Origin: Halobacteriales archaeon QS_4_69_225
GTDB lineage: Archaea > Halobacteriota > Halobacteria > Halobacteriales > Haloarculaceae
DNA: 64,000 nt
Direction of reading: 5' to 3'
Assembly: GCA_003020965.1 (NCBI GenBank)
Contig: PXRL01000010.1
Location: forward strand, 232,278 to 296,277
Shown here: positions 26,334 through 35,390 of the stretch, piece by piece
How positions within the stretch are numbered: position 1 is the first letter of the stretch
Layout of the letters: every line of letters begins with the position of its first letter
Notes under the pieces: model-generated
Told to the model about the DNA's origin: nothing
Seen by the model: only the letters and a program-made list of their open reading frames with translations
Database searches by the model: none
Program-made: the position numbers and the translations under genes

Positions 26334-27263
26334 TCAGACGTACCGGAACCACTCGTCGTAGCCGCCGAGCTCGCCGTCGATGAGGTCGAAGAACTGCTGC
26401 TGGAGCTCCTCGGTCACCGGGCCGCGGGAGCCGTTGCCGATCTCGGTGTCGTCGACGCTCCGGATCGGCGTCACCTCCGCGGCCGTTCCCGAGAAGAACA
26501 GCTCGTCGGCGGTGTACAGCTCCCCGCGGGAGATGCTGGCGTCGTCGTGGACCGTGTAGCCGAGGTCCCGCGCCAGCTGGATGACGGTGTCGCGGGTGAT
26601 GCCGTCGAGGATGGACTCCGCCAGGCCCGTGGTGTATATCTCGCCGTCGTCGACCATGAAGATGTTCTCGCCGGGGCCCTCCGCGACCTTGCCTTCCTTG
26701 TTGAGGACGATGGCCTCGACGTAGCCGTTCCGGCGGGCCTCCTCGCCGGCCAGCATCGAGTTGATGTACGGTCCCGTGGCCTTGACGTTGGTCGGAATCT
26801 GGCTGGAGGCGTGTTTCCGCCACGACGACACCATCACGTCGACGCCGTTCTGCAGGGCGTCCTCGCCGAGGTACGCTCCCCACGGCCAGCAGGCGATCAT
26901 CGTCTTCGTCGGGCAGTCACCCGGCGAGACGCCCAGCGAGTCGTAGCCGTAGTAGACCAGCGGCCGGATGTAACAGGACCGCAGCTCCTGGCCGCGGATC
27001 AGCTCCATCGTCGCCTCCGTCAGCTCGCCGCGGCTGTGCTGGATCTCGAGGTCGAGCACCTTCGCGGAGTCGAACAGCCGGTCGAGGTGTTCCTCCCACC
27101 GGAAGATCGCCGGGCCGTCGGCGGTGTCGTAACACCGTGCCCCCTCGAAAACCCCCGTCCCGTAGTGCAGCGAGTGCGTCAGCGCGTGGACCTGCGCGTC
27201 GTCCCAGTCGACGAACTCGCCGTCCTGCCAGATGGTATCGACGTCCATCTCCTCGAAAGACAT
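26334..27263 (-). CDS. ilvE: Branched-chain amino acid aminotransferase
   Basis: A PLP-dependent class IV aminotransferase of about 309 residues that makes valine, leucine and isoleucine from their 2-oxo acids. Motifs: LTHSLHYGTGVFEGARCYDT near the start, YIRPLVYYGYDSLGV, the cofactor lysine in QIPTNVKATGPYINSMLAG, and the phosphate-binding GEGPGENIFMV and GITRDTVIQLARDLGY segments. The length is normal. Two ATG codons 9 nt apart (27272 and 27263) are possible. The second (MSFEEMDVDTIWQDGEF) is preferred slightly. The gene shares its strand with rnz, ribB and rbkR. Confidence 0.92.
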   Translation of the reverse strand: MSFEEMDVDTIWQDGEFVDWDDAQVHALTHSLHYGTGVFEGARCYDTADGPAIFRWEEHLDRLFDSAKVLDLEIQHSRGELTEATMELIRGQELRSCYIRPLVYYGYDSLGVSPGDCPTKTMIACWPWGAYLGEDALQNGVDVMVSSWRKHASSQIPTNVKATGPYINSMLAGEEARRNGYVEAIVLNKEGKVAEGPGENIFMVDDGEIYTTGLAESILDGITRDTVIQLARDLGYTVHDDASISRGELYTADELFFSGTAAEVTPIRSVDDTEIGNGSRGPVTEELQQQFFDLIDGELGGYDEWFRYV

Positions 27264-27337
27264 GGTCGACACGTGGAGGCGACGCGTAATGAGTCTTGAC
27301 GATTCCGGCGCGCTCGGGGTGGGTGACGGCGGCCCGG

Positions 27338-28060
27338 TCAGTCGAACCGTTCGAGGAGGTCGCTGCCCTCGACGTAGACGAGGCCGTTGCGGTCGGCGTA
27401 GGCGCGGGCGGCCGTCGGCGACAGCGCGCCGTCGGCCTCGTCGAGCATCTCGCAGACGACGACCGCCGGGGCGACGCCGGCGGCCTCGGCCAGCGCCACC
27501 CCGAGTTCGGTGTGGCCCCGGCGGTCCGCGAGCAGATCCGGCGCCGCCCGCAGCAGGTGGACGTGGCCGGGCGCCCGGAAGCGCTCGGCGAACCCCTCCG
27601 GGCCGGCGGCGACGGCGTCGCGGGCCACGTCGCCCGCCAGCGCCGTCGCACGCCGGACCTCGGCGGCCGCCTCCCCGAGCGCCGAGATGGTGAGCGCGCG
27701 GTCCTCGTCCGTGATGCCGGTGAAGGTGTCGCGGTGGTTGACCGTGAGGGAGAACGACGAGCGGTCGCCGTAGGAGAGTTCGTGGGCGCCGGCGGCAGGG
27801 TGATCCAGCGTCTCGCGGACGAACGGCAGCTCCCAGGTCGCACAGACGTCGTCCGGGAGCGCGACGCAGATTAGCCCGCCGGCGTCGTCGCGCATCCGGG
27901 CGACGTCGTCGGCGTCGACGGCGGCGGCCGGGTAGACGAGATCGACCTCGCCCTCGCGGTCGGCGGCGTCGTGGACGAGCACCGGGGCACCGGCGGCGAC
28001 GGCGGCGACGGCGTCGTCGACGCCCCGCCGGGCGCCCGTCGGGTCGCTACTCCGAGACAT
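27338..28060 (-). CDS. ribB: 3,4-dihydroxy-2-butanone 4-phosphate synthase
   Basis: A 240-residue enzyme converting ribulose 5-phosphate into dihydroxybutanone phosphate and formate for riboflavin synthesis. The catalytic acidic loop is [16 protein letters not shown] (R-E-G-E-x-D). Later family segments are GICVALP-like [12 protein letters not shown], the [20 protein letters not shown] segment, [31 protein letters not shown] with the R-x-G-H-T-E motif, and [10 protein letters not shown]. The start overlaps the end of rbkR by 14 nt, so the two genes form a tight riboflavin/FMN unit. Confidence 0.93.
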   Translation of the reverse strand: MSRSSDPTGARRGVDDAVAAVAAGAPVLVHDAADREGEVDLVYPAAAVDADDVARMRDDAGGLICVALPDDVCATWELPFVRETLDHPAAGAHELSYGDRSSFSLTVNHRDTFTGITDEDRALTISALGEAAAEVRRATALAGDVARDAVAAGPEGFAERFRAPGHVHLLRAAPDLLADRRGHTELGVALAEAAGVAPAVVVCEMLDEADGALSPTAARAYADRNGLVYVEGSDLLERFD

Positions 28061-28748
28061 GGACCGTGAGGCGGTCGCCGTCCTCGAGACGCAGTTCGTC
28101 CCGGAGGCGGTCGGGCGCGATGAGCTCCAGCTGGTCCTCGCCGTGGTGGGTCCGCTCCGGCGCGATGACGTGGGCCGTCCCGTGGCGGCCGGTATCGGCC
28201 TCGACTTCGACGGTCGCCGGCCAGCAGAACGCCGGCCCGTAGGTCCGCTCGTCGTCCTCCCAGCCGTCGATGTCGACCGGCTCGAGGGCGTCCATCCGGG
28301 CGCGGTCGCGGACGCTCTCGTCGTCCAACTCGACGTTCAGCGTCCCCTCGAACGGCTCGTAGCCCAGCCGCTCGCGGAACTGCCGCATGTAACCGGACAG
28401 TGAGATGTAGTGTCGCCCCTCGCCCATGCCGCTGGTGACGGTGCCCGACAGCTCGACGCCGGCGGCGCCCTCGAAGAGCCGGCGGTAGTCGGCGTACTCC
28501 CGCTGGAGGGCCCGTCGCCCGGAGTCGGTGACGGCGACCAGCTGGCCGTCGCCGGTCATCTCGCGTTCGAGGTACTCGGCGTTCTCGAGCCGCTGGAGTC
28601 GCCGCGATGCCGTCTGGGTCGACGCGTCGAGCCGGTCGGCCAGGGCGGCGCAGGTCACCGCCGTCCGGCCGTCGAGCGCGCCGTCGAGGGCGACGAGCTT
28701 CAGCGTCGCCAGTTCGTCGTAGCCCACCCGCCCGGCCGCTCGTGACAT
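28047..28748 (-). CDS. rbkR: RbkR: CTP-dependent riboflavin kinase fused to an HTH regulator domain
   Basis: A 233-residue bifunctional protein. Residues 1-90 form a winged helix-turn-helix ([51 protein letters not shown]). The C-terminal half is the archaeal CTP-dependent riboflavin kinase domain (DUF120), seen as [31 protein letters not shown] and [13 protein letters not shown], with [20 protein letters not shown]. This fusion is the RbkR family, described as both riboflavin kinase and transcription factor for riboflavin genes. It lies directly before ribB, overlapping it, so self-regulation of the pair is likely. The ATG at 28748 is preferred to the track start at 28802. Confidence 0.9.
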   Translation of the reverse strand: MSRAAGRVGYDELATLKLVALDGALDGRTAVTCAALADRLDASTQTASRRLQRLENAEYLEREMTGDGQLVAVTDSGRRALQREYADYRRLFEGAAGVELSGTVTSGMGEGRHYISLSGYMRQFRERLGYEPFEGTLNVELDDESVRDRARMDALEPVDIDGWEDDERTYGPAFCWPATVEVEADTGRHGTAHVIAPERTHHGEDQLELIAPDRLRDELRLEDGDRLTVHVSE

Positions 28749-28984
28749 ACACGTCGGTACGACTCCGTCCCGCATAAGCGTAACGAAGCTGGAAGGCTTC
28801 ACAGAACTGAGACAGATGTCGAAACGATCGTGTCAGAGCTAACGCACGTTCACTCAAGAACCCGTCGGTACGTACGGTGCGTATCGTTCACATCACACAC
28901 TTTTTACTCGTTCGACCGACGGAATAAAGCCGGGTAAATTCCCGGCAGTACCGGTATACGTGTGACCCGCGACCGTACGCTCGG

Positions 28985-29991
28985 ATGTCGAACGAGATTC
29001 CACGTCGGAGGCTGCTTCGCACGGGTGCGACCGTCACGGCCGGGCTCGGCGTCGTCGGAACGGCAGGCGCGAGCGGTAACGATACCGTCGAAATCGAGGG
29101 GCAGATTCCCTGCGTCGACCTGACGGACGCCGAGGACCGGACGACGACGATCTCGGCCTCGGGGCCGGTGCCCGAACAGGCGACCGGTATCCAGCCCGGC
29201 TCGCAGATGTTCATCGAGTACCCGGACGGCACGACGGCCGGCTGTACGGCGAACTTCATCTGGCGGGACACCGGTACGACGCTCGGGGACGATGGCGCCG
29301 ACGGGTCGGACGATTCGGATGATCCGGACGATTCGGATGACCCCGACGACCCCGACGATCCGGACGACCGCAGCGCGACGGCGGCGGACGGATCGGCCGC
29401 CGGGTCCGGCGGCCCGAATCCGCTCTACATCGGGGCGGCGGGCCACTGCTTCCTGCCGAGTAACGAGACGGCCGACGACGAGGCGGGCGACGACTTCGAG
29501 AAGACGTACGACGTTTCCCAGTTGACGGTGAAGGTGTGCAAGAACTGCACCTTCGGCGGCATTACCGGGCTCGTGCTCCAGGGCGAAGTGTACGAGCTCG
29601 GAGAGGTCGTCTACGCCCGGCAGGCGCTGCCGAACGACGAGGGAACCGAAGGCGAGGAGGTCGGTCACGACTTCGGGCTCGTCCGGATTCCGGAGGAGTT
29701 CCGGCCGGCAGTCGACCCCTCGATGCCGCAGTTCGGCGGTCCCATCGGCACCCAGGACGGCGTCGTTCCGGCCGGCGAGACCGTCTGTCAGTACGGCGCC
29801 GGCGTCGGCAACGGCGAGGGCTCGTCGAGTACGAGGCAGGGCAGGGAACCGACGCCGCCGGCGTCCTCACCCACCTCACCACCGTCGGCACCGCCGGAAC
29901 GACCGTCAGCCGCTGCATCCAGCTGCCGAAACAGGACGACATCGACCTCGAACTCGACGTCGTCCGCGGCAACGAGGACGTCACGACATAG
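28985..29991 (+). pseudogene. Tat-secreted chymotrypsin-like protease, broken (active-site Ser region missing)
   Basis: The first of two tandem paralogues. It begins with a twin-arginine signal (RRRLLRTGATVTAGLGVVGTAGA). The catalytic His lies in YIGAAGHCFLPS and the Asp in EVGHDFGLVRIP. After QYGAGVGNGE (about 29817) the frame breaks. Comparison with the intact neighbour shows that about 38 codons, including the GDSGSP serine motif, are absent. The sequence resumes one frame away as EYEAGQGTDAAGVLTHLTTVGTAGTTVSRC and ends at 29991. It also carries an Asp-rich insert (DDSDDPDDSDDPDDPDDPDD) that the neighbour lacks, encoded by short repeats. It is inactive as written. An assembly mis-join within paralogous sequence is plausible. 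Confidence 0.82.
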
Positions 29992-30139
29992 AACGGAACG
30001 CCGGCATGTTCCGTACGGTCCGGCGGTCGAGGTGAACCTGGTGCCGGTGGCCGGACGCGACCGACGCTCCGCGACGCCGCGGGACCCGTCGTCGTCCCGT
30101 TACGCACTTATTATATCCGGTTATGAACGTCGTAAACGG

Positions 30140-30151
30140 TTTGTATTATCC
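30140..30151 (+). promoter_or_regulatory. TATA-like box of the second secreted protease
   Basis: TTTGTATTATCC lies about 24 nt upstream of the ATG at 30169, appropriate for a leaderless transcript. This shows the second protease has its own promoter. Confidence 0.4.
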
Positions 30152-30168
30152 GATCCTGACTGCGAACG

Positions 30169-31125
30169 ATGCGCGACAGAGACGAGTTGACGCGTCGCGA
30201 TCTGCTCCGAGCGGGTGCGGCGACGGCGGCGGGAGTCGGTGGCATCGGAACCGCGTCGGCCGGCGACGCCGTCGACCGCCGGAAGTCCGCCGAGCGGGTT
30301 CCCTGTCTAGAGATCGAAGACAAGACGGAGACGATCGCCCCCGGCGGCGTCCCCGAGCGGGCCAGCGGCATCCGCCCCGGGTCGCAGATGTTCATCACCT
30401 TCCCGGACGGGGCGACGGCCGGCTGTACGGCCAACTTCGTCTGGCGGGACGGCGGCGGCGACCTCTACATCGGCGCGGCCGGCCACTGCTTCCTGCCGAG
30501 CGACAAGAACGCCAGCGAGAACGCCCGACGGAGCGACGAATCCGACGAGGACGTCTACGACGTGAGCCGGTTGGACGTCTCCGTCTGCGACGACTGCGCG
30601 GTGGGCGGGGCCACGGGGCTGATCTTCACCGGGACGACCATCGACCTCGGGAACGTCGCCTACGCCCGCCAGAACCTCCCGGACGGCTCGGAGGTCGGCC
30701 ACGACTTCGGCCTGGTTCGCATCCCGTCGGGTGCCGAGGACGCCGTCGACCCCTCGCTGCCGCAGTTCGGCGGTCCCTCCGGCGTCTCGACGGGCGCCGT
30801 CCCCGCCGGCCTTCCGGTCAACCAGTACGGCGCCGGCGTCGCCAACGGCGAGGTGTTCCCGACGATGGGCTCGAACGGCGTCTCGGAGGGCGACCTCGGC
30901 ACCTCGGAGTCGTGGTACGCCGGCATCCGCGCGTCGCCCGGCGACTCGGGGTCGCCGCTACAAGCCACCGAGGCCGGAACGGGCGTCGAGGGCGGCGACG
31001 CCGCCGGCATCCTGACGCATCTCACCGCCGTCGGTACCGCCGGCACGACGATGGGCCGCTGTGTGGAGATGGTCCAGACGGACATCGGCCTCGGTATCGA
31101 GACGGTGCTGGCCGGCGACCTCTAA
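30169..31125 (+). CDS. Tat-secreted chymotrypsin-fold (S1-like) serine protease
   Basis: A 318-residue exported protein. The signal is LTRRDLLRAGAATAAGVGGIGTASA (twin-arginine). All three catalytic elements are visible: His in YIGAAGHCFLPSDKN (about residue 105), Asp in EVGHDFGLVRIPSG (about 182), and Ser in IRASPGDSGSPLQATE (about 262). Cysteine pairs (for example VCDDCAVGG and CLEIEDK with GCTANFVW) suggest disulphides outside the cell. The end, ILTHLTAVGTAGTTMGRCVEM, matches its broken neighbour. The substrate is not known. It is directly followed by the first IS6 remnant. Confidence 0.8.
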   Translation: MRDRDELTRRDLLRAGAATAAGVGGIGTASAGDAVDRRKSAERVPCLEIEDKTETIAPGGVPERASGIRPGSQMFITFPDGATAGCTANFVWRDGGGDLYIGAAGHCFLPSDKNASENARRSDESDEDVYDVSRLDVSVCDDCAVGGATGLIFTGTTIDLGNVAYARQNLPDGSEVGHDFGLVRIPSGAEDAVDPSLPQFGGPSGVSTGAVPAGLPVNQYGAGVANGEVFPTMGSNGVSEGDLGTSESWYAGIRASPGDSGSPLQATEAGTGVEGGDAAGILTHLTAVGTAGTTMGRCVEMVQTDIGLGIETVLAGDL

Positions 31126-31600
31126 TGAATCACTTTCGAATACTGAACAGCATCTTGAGAGGTCGGGCGTCGAAAAATGAACCGCCATCCGTAATCGGGT
31201 GCAGAGCGCCGATTCACGGTCGACCGGCGATGCGGCGCCGGATCACATCGCGGTCGACGAGATGGCGATCCATGTGAATGACGAACGTCGCTGGCTGTAC
31301 ACCACCGTCGACCCAAAATGAACGAATTCCCGCGCGTTCGGCTCTTTCCGATGCGAAGAAGCAGTTCGCGGTGTCGTTTTACGAGAAGTTCGACGAATCG
31401 TGCCGGTCACCGACGCGGCGATTTTGGCCGATAGCGCTCACCACCTCAAGACGGCGCCATCGCGGCTCGGGTGCCGATTTCGGGTGAATCACGACGGAAA
31501 GCAAGATGCCGTCGAACGTATCATTGGAGAGATACGACGTCGTACATATTCGTTTTCAAATACGTTCAGTGATCTAACGAAGCCAAGCGTGTGAGCGGCC
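31126..31600 (+). mobile_element. Decayed IS6-family transposase remnant, copy A
   Basis: Pieces of an IS6-family transposase are readable in shifting frames. These are a start related to LSxxNSILE, then DHIAVDEMAIHVNDERRWLYTTVDPK (the catalytic Asp region, matching the family H-I-A-V-D-E...W-L-Y-A-A-V-D), then ALSDAKK, and finally LGCRFRVNHDGKQDAVERIIGEIRRRTYSFSNTFSD (the family N-R-N-S-V-E-R-V-F-R-E-V-K-R-R-T segment with Glu). Frameshifts and a missing N-terminus make it inactive, and no terminal inverted repeats were found. A second remnant starts at about 43612 with the same boundary. No other gene is seen in 31126-31717. Confidence 0.7.
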
Positions 31601-31717
31601 TGTTTCGAGTTCCGCTCGAATCCGCTCGTCGGATAGATTCGTCTCAGCGACGTAGCCTGTCGTACGTTCGACGTTGGAACCGATACACATACGCCGATCG
31701 ACCTGGAGTCTACGGCA

Positions 31718-32320
31718 ATGAGTGAACAGGACGACGAACCATGCTGTAAGATCACCCGAGTCGCGCAGGCGTATCACATCCGAGACATCGATGCGAAGCT
31801 ACTACAACAACGAGAACAGGGGGCCAGTCTACGCGAGCTGGCGATATTCTTCAACAAACGGGTTCTTTCCGAGGCGCTCGATCGGGCCACACAGGAGGTG
31901 ATCGGCGACGCGGAGACGATCTATGCGGTTCTGACGGACGACGACACGGACCGAGCACGGCAGGCGGAACTCCGGTCGAAACTGGCCCGATACGACGTCG
32001 ACATCGACGACGTTCAGCAGGATTTCGTCTCGCATCAAACCGTCCGGAACCACCTCAACGGGTGTAGAGAGATAGACACGGGAAGGGAACCCGATTTGGA
32101 CCTCGAGAGCGGACGGAAGACCATCGAGTGGGCACAAGCCCGTTCCGAGGGGGTGATCGAACAGACGATCGAGCGACTGAGAAACGCAGGAGAGGTGGCG
32201 GACACCCGAACCGAGGTGACGCAGTCCGTTCGGGTGGCGTGTTCCGCCTGTGGACGGTCGTATCGAGTCGAGGAGTTCCTCCAGCAGGGTGGATGCGACT
32301 GTCACCCCGGCGCGGATTGA
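31718..32320 (+). CDS. RdfA-like protein (rod-determining-factor family), partner of the SMC-related gene
   Basis: A 200-residue protein with an N-terminal helix-turn-helix-like stretch (KITRVAQAYHIRDIDAKLLQQREQGASLRELAIFFNKRVLSEALDRA). A central helical part has the conserved SHQTVRNHLNGCREIDT, and a C-terminal zinc-ribbon-like motif is CSACGRSYRVEEFLQQGGCDC. This matches my memory of haloarchaeal proteins annotated as rod-determining factor RdfA. Such genes sit immediately upstream of archaea-specific SMC-related proteins, as here (57 nt apart). The cell-shape role is known for a Haloferax homologue only. The domain layout also fits a DNA-binding regulator or adaptor. Confidence 0.68.
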   Translation: MSEQDDEPCCKITRVAQAYHIRDIDAKLLQQREQGASLRELAIFFNKRVLSEALDRATQEVIGDAETIYAVLTDDDTDRARQAELRSKLARYDVDIDDVQQDFVSHQTVRNHLNGCREIDTGREPDLDLESGRKTIEWAQARSEGVIEQTIERLRNAGEVADTRTEVTQSVRVACSACGRSYRVEEFLQQGGCDCHPGAD

Positions 32321-32377
32321 TCCCGGAACACGAACACATCCCACACGGCTTATCTGTCCCTGCCGAATAGCGGGCGT

Positions 32378-34321
32378 ATGAGTCAGTTCGACACGGAACA
32401 GCCTGTAACGGTGTATGCGGAGAACGTCGGAGGGCTCTCGGAGTCCGAGGTGACGCTACGGCCGGGAGTCACGGTTCTCCGAGGCAGAAACGCGACCGGA
32501 CGGACGTCGTTTCTCGAGGGTCTGACCGGAGTCCTCGGCGGCTCGAGACCCGCTCTCAAGGGTGACGCGGAGGAAGGCCACATCCAGTTGGAATGGGGAG
32601 ACGCCATCTACGATCAGCATCTGGAACGGAAGAACGGAACCGTACGGACGTCCGGACGGACCGTCACCGAGCGGAGCGACCTCGTGGACCTGTTCGTCTC
32701 TCTGACCGAGAGCAATCCCGCACGCAGGGCGGTCGTTCGGGACGACGATCTGCGGGACATCATCATGCGACCCGTCGATACCGACGCGATCCAGCGCCGA
32801 ATCGAGGAGTTGCAGAGCGAGCGGAACCGAATCGGCCAGCGGCTCCGGTCCATCGACGATGAACTGGATCGCCGCACGAGCCTCGCGTCCCGCAGGACGT
32901 CCGTAGAAGACGAACTCGACGAACTCGACGATCGGATCGCCGAACTGCGCGAACAGCTGGCCGAGTACGACGCCGACCCGGAGGAGGCCGAACAGGTGGA
33001 AGAAGCCCTGAAGTCGGTAGAAGAGCGGAAGCAGGAACTCGAATCGATCGGCAACCGAATTCGAACCAGCGAGGACACCCTCGAAGCGCTTCGCGACGAA
33101 CGGGCGGAACTCCGGACGGAACGGAACTCCGTGGAGACGTCGGAGGAAGAACTCGCGCGGACCGAGACGAAACTCTCCGAACTCACCTCCCGGAAGCGCT
33201 CGCTTGCGACGAGCATCAACGATCTTTCGGCGATCGTCGAGTTCAACGAAGAGTTGGCTTCCGACACCGACTCGGAGTTCCTCCACCCGGACGGCGTCGA
33301 CTCCACCGTAACGAAACTGAATCCGATGTCCGAATCCGTCCAGTGCTGGACGTGCGGCGGTCAGGTCGATCGAGACCAGATTTCGAACCGATTGGACGAA
33401 CTTCGGAGCGTGATCGAAGAGAAAAGAGCCGAACGCACCGACGTCCAATCACGGATCGAAGACCTCCGTGAAAACCAAAAGCAGCTACGAGACGAAATCG
33501 AGCGCCGAGACGAACTCGACCGCCGTCTCGACGAGATTTCGACCGAAATCGCTCGGCGGGAGCGGAAGCTCGAGTCGTTGCGAGACCGGCGAAACGAGAC
33601 CCGCCAGCAGCTTTCCAGTCTCGAGGAGTTCGTCTCGGAACGGGACGCACTACGGGACGGTGAACTGATCGACCGGTATCAACGGCTCAGCGAACTCGAA
33701 TACGAGCGCGGACAGTTGGAGGAGGAGCTATCGTCGGTTCGAGAAGAGATCGCGGAGCTGGATCGGCTCGCGGACGAACGGGAGCAGCTCCGGGCTCAGC
33801 AGGACGAGATTCGCGAGGAACTAAAGGGACAGCGAACGCAAATTCGGGATCTCGAAGAACGTGCGATCGAGGCGTTCAACGAGCACATGGACGAGATTCT
33901 CGAGGTACTCGGCTACAGAAACGTCGCCCGTATCTGGATCGAACGAAAGGCGGGAACGGAGTTCGATTCGAGCCACGGTGGCTACCGCGGGGGATCTGCG
34001 ACCAGATTCGAACTGCACATCGTCCGCGAATCCGATCGGGGGGTCGGCTACGAAGACACCGTCAGCAATCTCAGCGAAAGTGAACGCGAGGTCGTCGGAT
34101 TGATCATCGCGTTGGCGGGGTACCTGGTGCACAACGTCTACGAGGTGGTTCCGATGATGCTTCTGGATTCGTTGGAAGCCGTCGACGCGGACCGCATCGC
34201 CGACCTGGTCGAGTACTTCCGCGAGTACACCTCGTATCTTACCGTTGCCTTGCTCCCCGAAGATGCCGACGCCCTCGGTGACGGCTGTACACACGTCCCC
34301 GCGGAGGACCTGACGTCATGA
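32378..34321 (+). CDS. Archaea-specific SMC-related protein (ASRP)
   Basis: A 647-residue SMC/Rad50-like ATPase. The N-terminal head has VTVLRGRNATGRTSFLEGL, a Walker A with Arg in place of the usual Lys, as I recall for this haloarchaeal family. Two long coiled-coil arms (about 140-310 and 345-500) flank a hinge-like C-W-T-C motif (VQCWTCGGQVDRDQ), reminiscent of a zinc hook. The C-terminal head has the signature-like NLSESEREVVGLIIALAGYL and Walker B MMLLDSLEAVD. It probably dimerises through the hook. Its cellular role is not established. It is paired with the RdfA-like gene, and both lie in the IS6-bounded block. Confidence 0.82.
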   Translation: MSQFDTEQPVTVYAENVGGLSESEVTLRPGVTVLRGRNATGRTSFLEGLTGVLGGSRPALKGDAEEGHIQLEWGDAIYDQHLERKNGTVRTSGRTVTERSDLVDLFVSLTESNPARRAVVRDDDLRDIIMRPVDTDAIQRRIEELQSERNRIGQRLRSIDDELDRRTSLASRRTSVEDELDELDDRIAELREQLAEYDADPEEAEQVEEALKSVEERKQELESIGNRIRTSEDTLEALRDERAELRTERNSVETSEEELARTETKLSELTSRKRSLATSINDLSAIVEFNEELASDTDSEFLHPDGVDSTVTKLNPMSESVQCWTCGGQVDRDQISNRLDELRSVIEEKRAERTDVQSRIEDLRENQKQLRDEIERRDELDRRLDEISTEIARRERKLESLRDRRNETRQQLSSLEEFVSERDALRDGELIDRYQRLSELEYERGQLEEELSSVREEIAELDRLADEREQLRAQQDEIREELKGQRTQIRDLEERAIEAFNEHMDEILEVLGYRNVARIWIERKAGTEFDSSHGGYRGGSATRFELHIVRESDRGVGYEDTVSNLSESEREVVGLIIALAGYLVHNVYEVVPMMLLDSLEAVDADRIADLVEYFREYTSYLTVALLPEDADALGDGCTHVPAEDLTS

Positions 34322-34374
34322 CTCGCTGACGTCAATCGGCGAATTCACACCCGACGTCCCGTGAAACGCTTCGT

Positions 34375-35079
34375 TCACTCGGATCCCCTCTGCACCGACC
34401 TCTTTCGGTCGGGACTGAACGGCGTGACTACTTCTTCGGTTATTCCGTCCTTCGAAAAGACCGTGATGAGATCGTCGCTTTCGATTCTCGTGTGGCCGCG
34501 AGGGATGATGACTTCACCGTCGCGTTCGACCGCGACCACGACCATACTCGGAGGGAGGTACCCCGCGACGTCCGCTTCTTCGAGCGTTTCGTCGACGATC
34601 GAAGCTCCCTCCGAGACCGATATCTCGAACACTTCGGCGTCGCTGTCCGCGTCGCCGACGTGCATGAAGTCCTGAACGCCCGGGTTGTAGGTGCCGCGGA
34701 AGAGATACTCCGCGATCAGTCGCTGGGGGTTTTCGATGATCGTCGCTCCCAGTTCCCGAAACATCGAAATGTTCGCCTTGTCGTGAACGACACTGACCAG
34801 CGTTTCACACCCCAGGTCCCGAGCCAGCATCAGGACCATGAGATTTACCGCGTCCTCCTCGGTGGTCGCGATGACCGCGTCGGCGTCACTCACCCCTGCT
34901 TCGTGGAGCGTATCCCGTTCGGTGGCGTCGCCGTGAATCGCGTGGCAATCACCGGACGTATCGAGATCGTGCGCTCGTTCGTAGTCGCGCTCGATGACCG
35001 TCACCTCGACATCGGCGTCGGCCGCAAATTCCAGTACACTCGAACCTATACGGCCGGCTCCGATGATTACAGCGGTCAT
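34375..35079 (-). CDS. TrkA-like NAD-binding K+ channel/transporter regulator (RCK)
   Basis: A 234-residue cytoplasmic regulator. The N-terminal RCK domain starts AVIIGAGRIGSSVLEFAADADVEVTVIERD (NAD-binding G-x-G-x-x-G) and continues with DAVIATTEEDAVNLMVLMLARDLG. The C-terminal RCK_C part is FEISVSEGASIVDETLEEADVAGYLPPSMVVVAVERDGEVIIPRGHTRIESDD. Such proteins gate or regulate K+ uptake by sensing NAD(H) or ATP. It is divergent from the kdp operon by about 220 bp, so a joint role in potassium homeostasis is likely. No TrkH membrane subunit is visible in the window. Confidence 0.88.
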   Translation of the reverse strand: MTAVIIGAGRIGSSVLEFAADADVEVTVIERDYERAHDLDTSGDCHAIHGDATERDTLHEAGVSDADAVIATTEEDAVNLMVLMLARDLGCETLVSVVHDKANISMFRELGATIIENPQRLIAEYLFRGTYNPGVQDFMHVGDADSDAEVFEISVSEGASIVDETLEEADVAGYLPPSMVVVAVERDGEVIIPRGHTRIESDDLITVFSKDGITEEVVTPFSPDRKRSVQRGSE

Positions 35080-35263
35080 GCTACCACCGGGGTTGCCGGG
35101 GGCGGATCATAAAACATCGGGAACCCGGGAGCGGGAGGTGTGAAGACGGGGGACGCGATTCCGCCTCGATTCCGGCCGAGGGTCGCGCATCTCTGCCGGA
35201 GAACGGACGAGGATCGCCGATATTTACAGAAGATTGGTTGTAAGAACCTCCCGACGAACCGTC

Positions 35264-35275
35264 AAGAATAAGTAG
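35264..35275 (+). promoter_or_regulatory. TATA-like box of the kdp operon
   Basis: AAGAATAAGTAG lies about 24-35 nt upstream of the kdpF ATG at 35299. The intergenic space 35080-35298 between the TrkA-like gene and kdpF therefore holds divergent promoters. No repressor site was recognised. Confidence 0.4.
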
Positions 35276-35298
35276 TCTTCGGAGTGGAAAACGGGTGC

Positions 35299-35388
35299 AT
35301 GCTCATCGGCGAAGCGGTACTGATAGTACTGACCGTAGCGGTCGTGGCGTATCTGACGTACGTCATGGTGTATCCGACGAGGTTCTGA
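35299..35388 (+). CDS. kdpF: KdpF-like membrane peptide
   Basis: A 29-residue peptide, too short for the ORF track: [29 protein letters not shown]. It is one membrane helix with the Y-x-x-x-x-x-P-x-R-F end typical of KdpF, which stabilises the KdpFABC complex. It stops 2 nt before the kdpA ATG. A TATA box about 25-30 nt upstream and its place at the head of the operon support it being real. Confidence 0.85.
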   Translation: MLIGEAVLIVLTVAVVAYLTYVMVYPTRF

Positions 35389-35390
35389 TA

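Noticed and set aside
28749-28984. FMN riboswitch upstream of the riboflavin genes
   Set aside because: No conserved FMN aptamer pattern is seen, and archaea use the RbkR protein instead.
31126-31600. Active IS6 element
   Set aside because: There are several frameshifts, a missing N-terminus and no terminal inverted repeats. It is only a remnant.
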